Below are positions 46,403-56,089 of a stretch of DNA of 64,000 nucleotides, in pieces; positions within the stretch are counted from its first letter, which is position 1, and every line of letters starts with the position of its first letter. The DNA is from Cavenderia fasciculata (Eukaryota > Evosea > Eumycetozoa > Acytosteliales > Cavenderiaceae). The position numbers were made by a program, and so were the translations under genes. Where the stretch lies: positions 930,001-994,000 of the forward strand of contig NW_004457639.1 of the NCBI RefSeq assembly GCF_000203815.1, read 5' to 3'. The notes beneath the pieces were generated by a model. That model was given only the letters and a program-made list of their open reading frames with translations, had not been told where the DNA came from and did not search any database.

Positions 46403-47620
46403 TTATTCAGCTTTGATTATATAGTGTAATGCAATGTATGGTTGCATGTTGGTGAGAGGTTGATTACCACCATCAGAGGCGATGTTGTGCGTGTGATGAG
46501 ACATTGGGTATTTAGTATCTCCTCCAGGGTCGGCAATTGAGTTTGGTCGGTTGTCGATCTGTCCTACTGCATGATGTGCACCTCCATCCCATCCATTAAC
46601 ATGCCAATGGCAATTATTATTTCCTTGGTGATGTACAACAATGTATTTGATTTTATTTCCAGCACCTGTAACACCACCGTGGTTGTGAGCTGGCATTTGA
46701 TCTCTGGTAAGAGTGACTTGTTCGACACCACCTGTTTGTCCAAGAGAATAGTTTGATAGACCGGTAGATTGACCACTTCCACTACCAATTACGGTACGAC
46801 CACGTAAATCTGGTAGGAATACTCTTCCATTGGTTGTATCTGGACCAAGTAAATCAGCCAACTTTTTGTATCTTGGTTGGTTTGTAATTTCACGGCCATC
46901 ACAAACCAAGTAATTTGATGGAATGACGTCCAATGACAAAGACCACATACTAATCTTACCAATTGGATCATTGATGATTGTTGTTGTTGTCCCAATACTA
47001 GATGAAATTTGAACATCGGCAACCGATTGTGATGGTATTGATGAGGCTGGAGGTGTGATGGATAACGATGCTCTCATTGAAAATGCATTTTGAGCGATCA
47101 CTTGGTCCAACTCTACAGCGATATTGGCAGCTAGTGTAAATGAGATTACATTATCTTGATTGAGTCTAGTCTGCCATGCATCTTGCCCAAAATCAAATAC
47201 AGCCTCTGGAAATGATGGAATAGCGAAACGAATCGATCGGAATACCAGATTTGATATGTTGTCAACGTTCAAACGCAAAGCATTGCCTCCTTGTTGTTGT
47301 TCTTGTTGCTGTTGTTGTTGTTTTTGTTGTTGTTGAGAGTAAGTAGAATACTTGTTGGCTAACCAATTAGCAGCTAGTTGTTTCATCTCTTGAGTGTAGG
47401 CAGTGAAACGAACATCGTATCTTACATTCCCTCTAACTTGTAGTTTGTTGATTTGTTGAATACAAAGTATTGGAGAGATGACAGCTCTAAGCAAACTAAA
47501 TTGATTGTCAGTTGCTCTCTGAGTATTTAATCGTTGTGATTCGTAAACACCAAACGATGCACCTGTTACACTATCAAACAACTCTGTGGGTTGAGAATCT
47601 AATACCTCTTGTGGTACCAT
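46403..47620 (-). CDS. Tail-collar domain protein, soluble two-domain form
   Basis: Single coding exon of 405 residues from ATG 47620. Residues ~1-220 are a domain shared with two neighbouring copies: SVTGASFGVYESQRLNTQRA, SPILCIQQINKLQVRGNVRY, RFTAYTQEMKQLAANWLANK, a Gln run (about 95-112), then SFPEAVFDFGQDAW and NAFSMRASLSI. I do not recognise it. Residues ~235-405 are the collar module (WSLSLDVIPSNYLVCDGREI, PDLRGRTVIGSG, QMPAHNHGGVTGAGN, ending NMQPYIALHYIIKAE). No signal peptide or membrane segment was seen. A likely non-coding leader exon lies upstream (donor GTATGT near 47,710) with an intron ending just before the ATG; the same leader occurs at the next copy. Confidence 0.82.
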   Translation of the reverse strand: MVPQEVLDSQPTELFDSVTGASFGVYESQRLNTQRATDNQFSLLRAVISPILCIQQINKLQVRGNVRYDVRFTAYTQEMKQLAANWLANKYSTYSQQQQKQQQQQQEQQQGGNALRLNVDNISNLVFRSIRFAIPSFPEAVFDFGQDAWQTRLNQDNVISFTLAANIAVELDQVIAQNAFSMRASLSITPPASSIPSQSVADVQISSSIGTTTTIINDPIGKISMWSLSLDVIPSNYLVCDGREITNQPRYKKLADLLGPDTTNGRVFLPDLRGRTVIGSGSGQSTGLSNYSLGQTGGVEQVTLTRDQMPAHNHGGVTGAGNKIKYIVVHHQGNNNCHWHVNGWDGGAHHAVGQIDNRPNSIADPGGDTKYPMSHHTHNIASDGGNQPLTNMQPYIALHYIIKAE

Positions 47621-47951
47621 CTTGACTAATAAATAATAAATACAAAGTACAAGGATTAGTATCTAACAAAAAGAGATAGATAGTATTTAAACAAAGGACA
47701 AATAACATACCTTTCTTTATTTGTATAGTTTAATTGAACAAGTTGACATGACTTGATAGCAACTACAACTACATGTTATCTTATATTTTCAATTCTAAAT
47801 AGATAGATATCTGTTTGTACATATCGGGGGCTGACGCAAAGTAGAATGTCGTTCTTTTCTCCTTCTCAAGACTAAAAGACATGAGTGGTCAAAATTTAAG
47901 TTTGGTTGACCTTTAAAAATAATTGATTTATTTATTTATTTAATTATTTAA
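47621..47951. other. Leader and intergenic stretch between collar genes
   Basis: Holds the predicted 5' leader intron of the 46.4-47.6 kb gene. The block around 47,700-47,760 (CCTTTCTTTATTTGTATAG on the plus strand) recurs near 49,220-49,242 in front of the other copy. Confidence 0.55.
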
Positions 47952-49085
47952 TTATTCGGCTTTAATGATATAATGTAAAGCAATGTATGGTTGCATGTTG
48001 GTGTGAGGTTGATTACCACCATCAGAGGTGATGTTGTGAGTATGATGTGATAATGGGTAATTGATGTCTCCTTCAGCGTCGGCAATTGAGTTTGGTCTGC
48101 CGTCAACGACACCTCTCATATGGTTTGGTGCTCCTCCTGCCCACCCATTAACATGCCAATGACAATTACTGGTTCCAGCTTGATATACAACAATGTACTT
48201 TGCTTTATTTCCAGCACCTGTAACACCACCGTGGTTGTGTGCTGGCATTTGGTCTCTGGTAAGAGTGACTTGTTCGACACCACCTGTTTGTCCAAGAGAA
48301 TAGTTTGATAGACCAGTAGATTGACCACTACCAATAACAGTACGACCACGTAAATCTGGTAGGAATACTCTTCCATTGGCGTCACGTCCAAGTAAATCGA
48401 CCAACTTTTGGTATCTTGTTAAATTGGTGATTTCACTACCGTCACATACCAAATGATTGGATGGAATGTTGGTTGGTGAGAAATACCACATAATAATTCT
48501 ACCAATTGGATCGATTGGTTCTACACCAGAACTAGATGAAATTTGAACATCAACAGCTGATTGTTGTGATGGCGAAATAGATATTGATGCTCTTAATGAA
48601 AATGCATTTTGAGCAATCACTTGGTCCAACTCGGCAGCGATATTGGGAGCAAGTGTGAATGAGATTACATTATCTTGATTGAGTCTATTCTGTAAAGCAT
48701 CTTGTCCATAATCAAACACAGCCTCTGGAAATGATGGTACCGAGTAACGAATCGATCGGAATGTCAAATAAGAGACATTGTGAGTGCTCAATCTCAAAGC
48801 ATTGCCTGCTGCATTAGAGTAAGTAGAGTACTTGTTGGCCATCCAATTAGCAGCGACTTGTCTCATCTCTTGAGTGTAGGCAGTGAAACGAACATCGTAT
48901 CTTACATTCCCTCTAACTTGTAGTTTGTTGATTTGTTGAATACACATGATTGGAGAGATAAGCAAACTAAATTGATTGTCAGTTGCTCTTTGAGTATTTA
49001 ATCGTTGTGACTCGTAAACACCATACGAAGCACCAGTAACACTATCACTCAACACGATTGGTTGAGGATCTAATACCTCTTGAGA
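47952..49085 (-). CDS. Tail-collar domain protein, second soluble copy (start uncertain)
   Basis: Open frame from about 49,085 to the stop at 47,952, encoding about 370 residues closely similar to the 46.4-47.6 kb gene through the N-terminal domain (SVTGASYGVYESQRLNTQRA, SPIMCIQQINKLQVRGNVRY, SFPEAVFDYGQDAL) and the collar module (WYFSPTNIPSNHLVCDGSEI, PDLRGRTVIGSG, QMPAHNHGGVTGAGN, NMQPYIALHYIIKAE). It lacks the Gln run of its neighbour. The starting ATG used by the neighbour is not in frame here, and the first in-frame ATG is about 30 codons in, so the true start (an upstream spliced exon or the internal ATG) is unresolved. The collar module also shares stretches with the membrane-anchored copy (KAKYIVVYQAGTSN, GGAPNHMRG), suggesting exchange among the copies. 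Confidence 0.72.
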   Translation of the reverse strand, partial: SQEVLDPQPIVLSDSVTGASYGVYESQRLNTQRATDNQFSLLISPIMCIQQINKLQVRGNVRYDVRFTAYTQEMRQVAANWMANKYSTYSNAAGNALRLSTHNVSYLTFRSIRYSVPSFPEAVFDYGQDALQNRLNQDNVISFTLAPNIAAELDQVIAQNAFSLRASISISPSQQSAVDVQISSSSGVEPIDPIGRIIMWYFSPTNIPSNHLVCDGSEITNLTRYQKLVDLLGRDANGRVFLPDLRGRTVIGSGQSTGLSNYSLGQTGGVEQVTLTRDQMPAHNHGGVTGAGNKAKYIVVYQAGTSNCHWHVNGWAGGAPNHMRGVVDGRPNSIADAEGDINYPLSHHTHNITSDGGNQPHTNMQPYIALHYIIKAE

Positions 49086-49578
49086 TGTGGTACATTAATC
49101 CTTCCATCCTATAAATATATATATAATCCTACGTTACACAAAATTAAAAAGTAAATAAACAAAGGTTAATACAAAGGTTATACAATCTTAATACACACCT
49201 TAACTTTAACAAATAATACATACCTTTCTTTATTTGTATAGTAGTTCTACTATAGTTTTAAAGATTGATTGATTGAACAAGTGTTGACATGACTTGATTA
49301 AATATGTATGTGTGTTAGCATCTTCTACATGTTGTTAACTTGGAAATTCACTAACTAATAGATAGATATTTGTTTGTTCGTGTTGGGGTGATGACACAAT
49401 ACAAGAAGTATTTGAGCTTTTATTTATTTTCTTTTTTTTTGACATGTATCAATCGTTAGGTTGTTATACCATTTTGAGTTCTACTAATACTTGTTCATAT
49501 TGTTCATTCTTGAGAGTAGTAGTAATAAATTATTGTACAAGAAGGTAAACGTTGGAGTGAGTGACTTTAAGGGTTTAT
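49086..49578. other. Upstream region of the last collar gene
   Basis: Contains the leader block shared with the neighbouring collar gene (near 49,220-49,280, including GAACAAGTGTTGACATGACT, close to the 47,735-47,757 sequence) and the 3' flank of the F-box gene. No other gene was seen. Confidence 0.55.
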
Positions 49579-51270
49579 TTAGTTGGAAGGAAGAGTAAGA
49601 GGAAGACTAAATTTTAGTTTTGGAGGTATATTACCTTCCAATGGACTTGGGAAACAAAGATAAATTGGTTGTTCTAGACCATCATTTGTTTGTTGTTGAT
49701 GAATGATTCCACCATATAGAGATTGACCAAGTATTAATACATTTCTATTTTCTTCCAATCGACGAATTGAAACTGTATAATTAAACTCTGTGAAGAAGAG
49801 TTCTTGCACATTTGTTTGATTGATAAGATAGTTTAATTGAAATATCCAAACATCGTAGTTTTCAAGACTAACATTGACCGTCAGTTTTGAAAGAGTTGGA
49901 GGGAATATAAAACCTTGGTCATTGACAATCGAATGAACTTTGGTAAGAATGGATGGTCCCTCTGTGACTGAACTGGTTTTAGAAACGAGGTATTTGAATT
50001 CTGTGACTGATGTTGGGATAGTCTTATCTATTGATGGGTGGTGTAACAGTCTACCATAATCAATATGTTGTAGGCTGTTGTTGTTATTGTTGTTGTTGTT
50101 GGTGGTGGGATATATAAATTGAAGAGGAGGTGATTCCAAAAGACCGTATTTATGTAACCATCTAAACTCTTGTAAACCATTTGGTAGAGTGATTGGAGTA
50201 TGAATGATGGTGTCATATATATTCTCCTCTTCCTCACTTTGACCCTTACACGTAATATCATTGAGTACAAGTTTTTGAATAGAGTTTGGGAGTGTATTGA
50301 TGAGTTGTAAATCGTAGCATGATAGTACTAGAGATTCTACAGTGTCTGGAACAAGACACTTGATTTTCGACGATGGCCAAATAGCTTGGATTTTAAGTGT
50401 CTTGACAGACGGTGGAATGAACGACACTGGAATATCCGAGTGTGTTGAATGGATCGACAGCAGTGTAAGGTGTGGTGTACGTGTTGCCAACGACTCTCCC
50501 AAATTAATATAATCGTCTTGACCAAAGTTCATATCCAGTGATGTTAGGGTTATTGGGAAGAAATCGATGGTTAGATTAGTGATGGGTCCAACCGACTCGG
50601 ATTGCTCAAATGTCTTGAGGTTTGGAGCAAGTCGAATCTGTGATGCGTCAATACCATCATATGCACCGGGTACACAGAGTATAAACGTCTCGAGTGAAAC
50701 GAGACTGTCGAGATACAGCACATCCGACTCTGTCAAATCGACCATGACAAGATCGAGATGAACCAAGTTCACAAGTGGCTGAAAATAGGTAGGTGACCTT
50801 ACTTGTTCAAACTGAATCTCTAGATACTTTAAACTACTTGGTAGAGTAGTGTTGCTGGCATCTACCTCATCAATAGTGCACGACCGCATCCAATTGAGAG
50901 ATGTCAGTTTGTCGAGTCCGAGGGATTGTGGTGATAGAGGATAGTAACCGTCCAAGTCTAGCTTTTCAATACCAACCGGTAGTTTGATAAAAGAGTCATC
51001 TTCAAACTCGACAGTACTTGATATCATCATGGTCAGCGACTTTAGTGAATCGGGTAAACCAACAACAAACGTCTCTGGAACGGTTCGATAGTTGATCGAC
51101 AGGTGATTGAGATGGTGAGGAAAAAAGTTGGTTGGCAAAGGTTCATTGAGTGGTCGACAGAGGGTTAATGAAGTGGTAGATGTTGGTATAGTTGATAGTA
51201 ATTGATCGTGTTTATCACTTGTTATTTCTTCTAATACCATTACTTTTGTAATATTTTGATTATTATTTTG

Positions 51271-51314
<44 letters not shown>

Positions 51315-51687
51315 CTTTGTTTGTTGTTGTTGTTGTTGATGGTATGATCAAAGTATCTTGGAATGAGTTTGTAAACATCCTCTTGAATGAGCCAAGATGA
51401 TAACATTTCTCAGAGTAGAATGCATTGATGTTGTTAAAGACGACTGATTTTTGTGGATTGTATTCAATGTGTTTAAATGATAGACTGTTGTTGTTGTTGT
51501 GTTGTTGTTGTTGATGTTCATTATTGTTGTTACTGTTGTTGTTGAATAGAGTCAAATTGAACAATCTTTTACAAGTTAACAACAGACACACCAAATCTAC
51601 ATTATCATCTACATGATTGATTATATTTAATAATACTATAGTTGGTATCTTGTTGTTGTTGATATAATCTTCTCCTTCTTGTTGCAT
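49579..51687 (-). CDS. F-box-like/leucine-rich (FNIP-type) repeat protein
   Basis: Single exon of 702 residues from ATG 51687. Residues ~14-50 (IPTIVLLNIINHVDDNVDLV, then LTCKRLFNL) read as an F-box-like helix set. After Asn-rich sequence (50-160) come irregular repeats of about 22-45 residues with a 'P.SL..L.L' core: LPDSLKSLTMM, LPSSLKYLEIQF, IPPSVKTLKIQ, VPDTVESLVLS, LPNSIQKLVLN, LPNGLQEF, FPPTLSKLTVN. Dictyostelids have very large families of such FNIP/LRR proteins, often with an F-box, thought to serve as substrate-binding subunits of SCF ubiquitin ligases. The repeats are more divergent than canonical FNIP. It ends in PLTLPSN. Confidence 0.7.
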
Positions 51688-51899
51688 TATATAATGGATA
51701 TATGTTTGTGCTTTATCTTTTTATAAATAATATTATATTTCACAATGACAAAGAACAACAAAAAAGAAATAATTGTTGTCACCCACTTTCCTCCCTTCTT
51801 CAATTTTTTTTCCTCCAACCATTTTTAATATTCTATCATTATGTTGTCTTTAAAACTAATTACAAGATCAGACAACACCAATCTATTTCAACTCCTTCA

Positions 51900-52645
51900 A
51901 TGGATAATCCTTCTAAATTAGAAAAACTCCAAATTAAAGCACAAAAGTTACAAAGAGAGAGAGAGACAATTTGGTGAACCAAGTGCGACAATTGAAAGCG
52001 TGCAGGGGTATAGAGAAGAAGATAGATGGAGTGAATGACAAGGTAGTTGGACAACAATCCGAGATAGATGGATTGAACGAAAAGATAGAAGACCAGCAAC
52101 GCGAGATAGAAGAACAGAAAGGAGTGATCAACAACCTCAAGGAGACCTATTCGTTACTTGATGAGAAATGTGGAAAATATGAAAAAGAGATTGAACAATT
52201 AAAAACAATAATACAACAGTTGAAAGCTCAAATCAACATCAAAGACAACAATGACTCTTTAGTATTAGGAGAACTCGCTTTCCAAGTCGAAAGCACAGTA
52301 TACAGATCATTCAAATTCACAAAGAATTTCAGACCCAAGTTTACCCATATGAAAGAAGATATGGCCAAAGAATGGAGTTCACTAGTTTCTAAATACCCAT
52401 TCTTCAATGACCCTGCATTGGTGAGAACTATCAAGAGACTGAAAGAATTAAGATTAGTATTGGCGCACCCATCTTCAGATCAATTTAGTTCTATAACACA
52501 TGAACAATTATGTATTCTTGTTGATGAAATATACCCAACATCATTACCACGCTTCAAAGAAACAAATAACTACTGCAAGTTATTATTAGATTTCCTCCAA
52601 AAAGAAAATGGTGGCCAATTTTTCAAGTCTTATTGCAATAATTAG
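51900..52645 (+). CDS. Coiled-coil protein of unknown family, with frame anomaly
   Basis: ATG 51900 opens MDNPSKLEKLQIKAQKLQRE, a coiled-coil start, but this frame stops at about 51,977. The continuing frame (51,971-52,645) has a long heptad coiled coil (residues like EIDGLNEKIEDQQREIEEQK) and then a compact helical C-terminal domain (about 110 residues, YRSFKFTKNFRPKFTHMKED through LLLDFLQKEN). The frames meet at a GA dinucleotide run (51,954-51,966). Coiled-coil periodicity carries on across the junction, which suggests one gene with a two-base length difference in the run; a very short 32-base GT-AG segment at 51,974-52,005 would also keep frame but is too short for a normal intron. Function unknown. 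It lies divergent from the F-box gene. Confidence 0.55.
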
Positions 52646-52864
52646 ATAATTCAATATGTTAATAAATTATTATGTGCACTGTGTAAAGTATACCCAAGTC
52701 ACATCACTATTTTTTTCATCATGTTTCTTGTATCTATCTTACTATCTATCTAAGAAACAAAGCAATTAATTGTTAACTTTTTTTTTTTTTTGGACAAAAC
52801 GAGACAACCTCAGTAAAAAGTATGCAGATTAGATAGATAGATTAGATAGATATAGAAAGAAAGA

Positions 52865-53802
52865 ATGAATAGAGTAGTCTATTTATTATTCAATAGTATA
52901 GTTTTGATAGCTATTAGTTTCATTGTCAACCACAACAATGGTCCAATGTTGAATGCAGTCAATGCGATTTCGCTAGACATCCACTTGTCGCTTGACAACA
53001 ATACATTCGACTTGGTCGTTGGTTACAACAAACAAATCAGATCATTGGCACCCAACGATCAAATTGATCTTGGTAACACCTCTTTACCTCACATTACACT
53101 TTATCTTACCGATTTTGATAACAACTCTATATCTTTTATTCAACAAGAGTAAGTGTGCAAACTTATAAAAAGAACAACAACAACAACAAGGAAAAGAAAG
53201 GGAGAATGTATTGTTATTAACTGATCTATCAATATATTTTGTTTCTATTAGCCTTAAATCAATTCTTTATAGTTTATCTGAAAAGGCAAATGATTGTGAA
53301 ATATTACTCAATCAAATAGTTGTTCAGGGACAATATGCAATGTGGTATGTCGAGAATAACGATTGTCTACAGTACATGTCTGATCTCGTTGTCAATACTA
53401 CCTATCAATACATTGTACCAAATCAACCAATCCCAGATTGGGTATTACAACTACCAGAGCCACTTCGTACATTAAAGATTGATATGATTGAGAAATATGG
53501 TTCTCCCAATGTATTCTCTCAATTTCAACCACAGTATGTAGATAGATAGGATGGATAGATAGATAGATACACAAACAATCATATAATTTATCTTTGACAC
53601 TTTTCTTTTTTCTTTTTCCTTTTTCTTTTCTAGTATTACATTGGCATGGGATCAATATGATAACATGACAGCTGTATTTGAAGAATTAAGTATTCCAGAT
53701 CATACCTATATTTCACCAAGTGTTGGTGTTGGTGATGTTGGCAATTATGGAACTGTTTTAAATAATCAATATGCTTTATACAATTTTGTGAATACCAATT
53801 AA
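52865..53802 (+). CDS. Secreted 2H-phosphoesterase-like protein
   Basis: Exons 52865-53148, 53252-53533 and 53634-53802, in phase, give 244 residues. A hydrophobic N-terminus (VVYLLFNSIVLIAISFIV) looks like a signal peptide. Two HxT motifs are present: LPHITLYLTDFD at about 76-87 and PHITLAWDQYD at about 188-198. The second motif's His codon is formed only by the splice between exons 2 and 3. Paired H-x-T/S motifs about 80-120 residues apart, each with hydrophobic flanks, define the 2H phosphoesterase (LigT/CPDase) superfamily, which cleaves or ligates 2',3'- or 2',5'-phosphodiesters. Other members are usually cytosolic, so a secreted form is notable. The function is inferred from motifs only. 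Confidence 0.6.
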
Positions 53803-55145
53803 ATTAAAGAGGCAACATAAATGTCAATCAATAATCAATCGATCAGTCAATCAACTCAATCAATAATAATTACCAATCCACACGAAAATATAAAGACGTC
53901 CTTATATTTTAATTAAGAATGGAAGAATACATTTTCAATTTGCAAACGATCCTAATCCTCCACACTTTTTGAACAACAAAAACAACAATGTAATTATAAT
54001 AATCAAAAAAAGAAGAGATTTATATTTATTTATTTTATTTTATTTTAGTACAGTAATAATAATAATAAATGATAATGATATCATTTTTTTTATAGTTAAT
54101 ATCTAATCTAAATAAGATAGATATTATCGATTTATATATTTCGTATATCATACAAAAAAAATCAAAATATTCCAATAACACCCACCCCTCTACTACTACT
54201 ACTTCTACTACTACTGCTACTACCACACATTCAACATGCGATTGAGTTGAACTCCAATGGAATCGTGGTTGGAAAAAAAAATATGGGTGGGAGAAAAAAG
54301 GAAAATGGGGAAGCGATTGTTTAAAGGAGGAACAATACTTGTACAAAAAAGAGTATTGATAGGAATAATATTGATATAATATGTTACATTGATAATACTA
54401 TCAATACTATACTACATTGCTACTAATAATATGTTTCATGAAATAATTAGTAATTTTATACAGACTTTTAGATGCAACTACCTACCTACTGAAAAGATAT
54501 GATAGTACCTCTTGCGCGATAACAACAATGATATATGGTTGGATACTCCCTTTTCCTCTTTCCAAAAGAGAACAATCGTCGATATTTATCATAAATTATG
54601 ATAATTGTAATCATGATATCACAAAAAAGTTATTACAAATTGGTGGATACTGGTAGTATGGAGGTGGTGGTGGTGGTACGTTCGACGACTATTACTCTCT
54701 CTCTCAATCTCTCATCGTTTCGATTCTTCTCGAATGGACAATTCCAATTCTCTCTCCTGCCTTTTGGTGGAACAAAAAACTGGCAGGATGCGTGTGGTGG
54801 TATGAACTGTTGAGGAAAGAGATTGGTAAGTTGATTCACGAATTTTAACTTCTATATTTTTTAATTATAAATCTCTTTAATATACGACGACGAGTCAGTT
54901 TGCAACCCCACCAACGACAGAGAGAGAGAGAATCAGACCCCAACCGGTTCGTTTCAATATCTTCCACCCTCCCTCCCAACCATTCCATAATCAACACAAA
55001 GTATAAATAGAAACTCAACCATTTTTTTTTTTAAATATATAAATACCAACTCTATTTTTAAAAATAATCATTTAGCAAAAACAACAAACAGAACAGTACT
55101 TTATATACAATTCCAACAACTACTACTTAAATCATAACCGTCATC
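53803..55145. other. 1.3-kb intergenic region
   Basis: AT-rich DNA with AAT runs (54,055-54,068), TAC/CTA repeats near 54,190-54,225, an oligo-A/T promoter-like area before 55,146 and purine-rich GA DNA near 54,918-54,934. No ORF with recognisable content. Confidence 0.6.
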
Positions 55146-55658
55146 ATGTTTATTCATCGATATTTTATTTTAATTTTCATTTCATTGTTATCTTTGTCAT
55201 GTTTGTCACTCGTAAGAAGAAATAGACCATCGTGGATGGATGGGAAAAAGAGCCAGAGCACTATCTGAAAATTATAGGACGTGGAAAATATTCATATTCA
55301 TATTATTATTGTTCAATTAATTCTATTTTTGTAGGGATTTGTAATGACTAGAAGTGGAGGCATTAATAATGAATATAGAAGCCTACAAATTGATTTATCA
55401 ACAGGTTTTTATTTTAATGAGGACAATGCCAGAGGTAAATTGACCAACGACGATTTAAAGATCCTTAATAATGTGACCGACAGTGATCAATTCAAAACCA
55501 TGGATCCTAAATATGTTGCACAGTTGCCATCCATCAATTCCTACCGATATGTCATTTCAGCAGAAGAGAAAAAGGTTGGAGTCACTTTTGATACATCTGC
55601 CAACTATCCAAGACTCATCGATCCTTTGGTAACAATTTTTGAAAGATATAGTTCTTAA
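55146..55658 (+). CDS. Small secreted protein resembling emfourin protease inhibitor
   Basis: Exon 1 (55146-55211) encodes a 22-residue signal peptide (MFIHRYFILIFISLLSLS, then CLSL); exon 2 (55335-55658) completes 129 residues. The mature part starts FVMTRSGGINNEYRSLQIDL, later has SYRYVISAEEKKVGVTFDTS and ends RLIDPLVTIFERYSS. A short beta-strand domain opening with SGG, then a strand pair 'Y.v.i......V...D' and a closing 'L.PL...i', is the layout I recall for emfourin, an inhibitor encoded beside thermolysin-like (M4) proteases in bacteria. If right, a secreted inhibitor of metalloproteases could act against food bacteria or other amoebae; this is inference. No protease gene lies next to it. 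Signal peptide and splicing are well supported. Confidence 0.5.
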
Positions 55659-56089
55659 TTTGAATTAAAAAAAAAAAATGAAGAAAAATTGAATAAATAA
55701 ATAATATAACTACAACCCGATTAATATTAATTATTAACCTAACTAGTTTGCATGAGAGAGAAAAGTTTAATCTGACAAGAATAGATGTAAGAAAAGAGAG
55801 GAAAAGATCTCGAGAAAAAAAAATCTTATTAATACTTTTAGCTCCAACTTAAATTACAAATAAATAAATTCTATGTTGTTTTATATATTTACAAAAGTAT
55901 AGTTTATTATTTTTTTTAGATTATAATAATTGAAAGGGGAGGAAAGAAGAGAGGGAGAGAGGGAGTTCTTTGTCAATTGACCAAGGTTTGATGGGTGAGT
56001 CGGCTATACAAAATATCATTTTTAATTAATAATATTAATTGTTTGAAATTGGTTGGTTGGATAAATTATTTTTTTTAATACAATTTTGA
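55659..56089. other. Intergenic region between convergent genes
   Basis: 430 bases with oligo-A runs and a purine-rich stretch near 55,935-55,965. No gene was seen. Confidence 0.7.
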
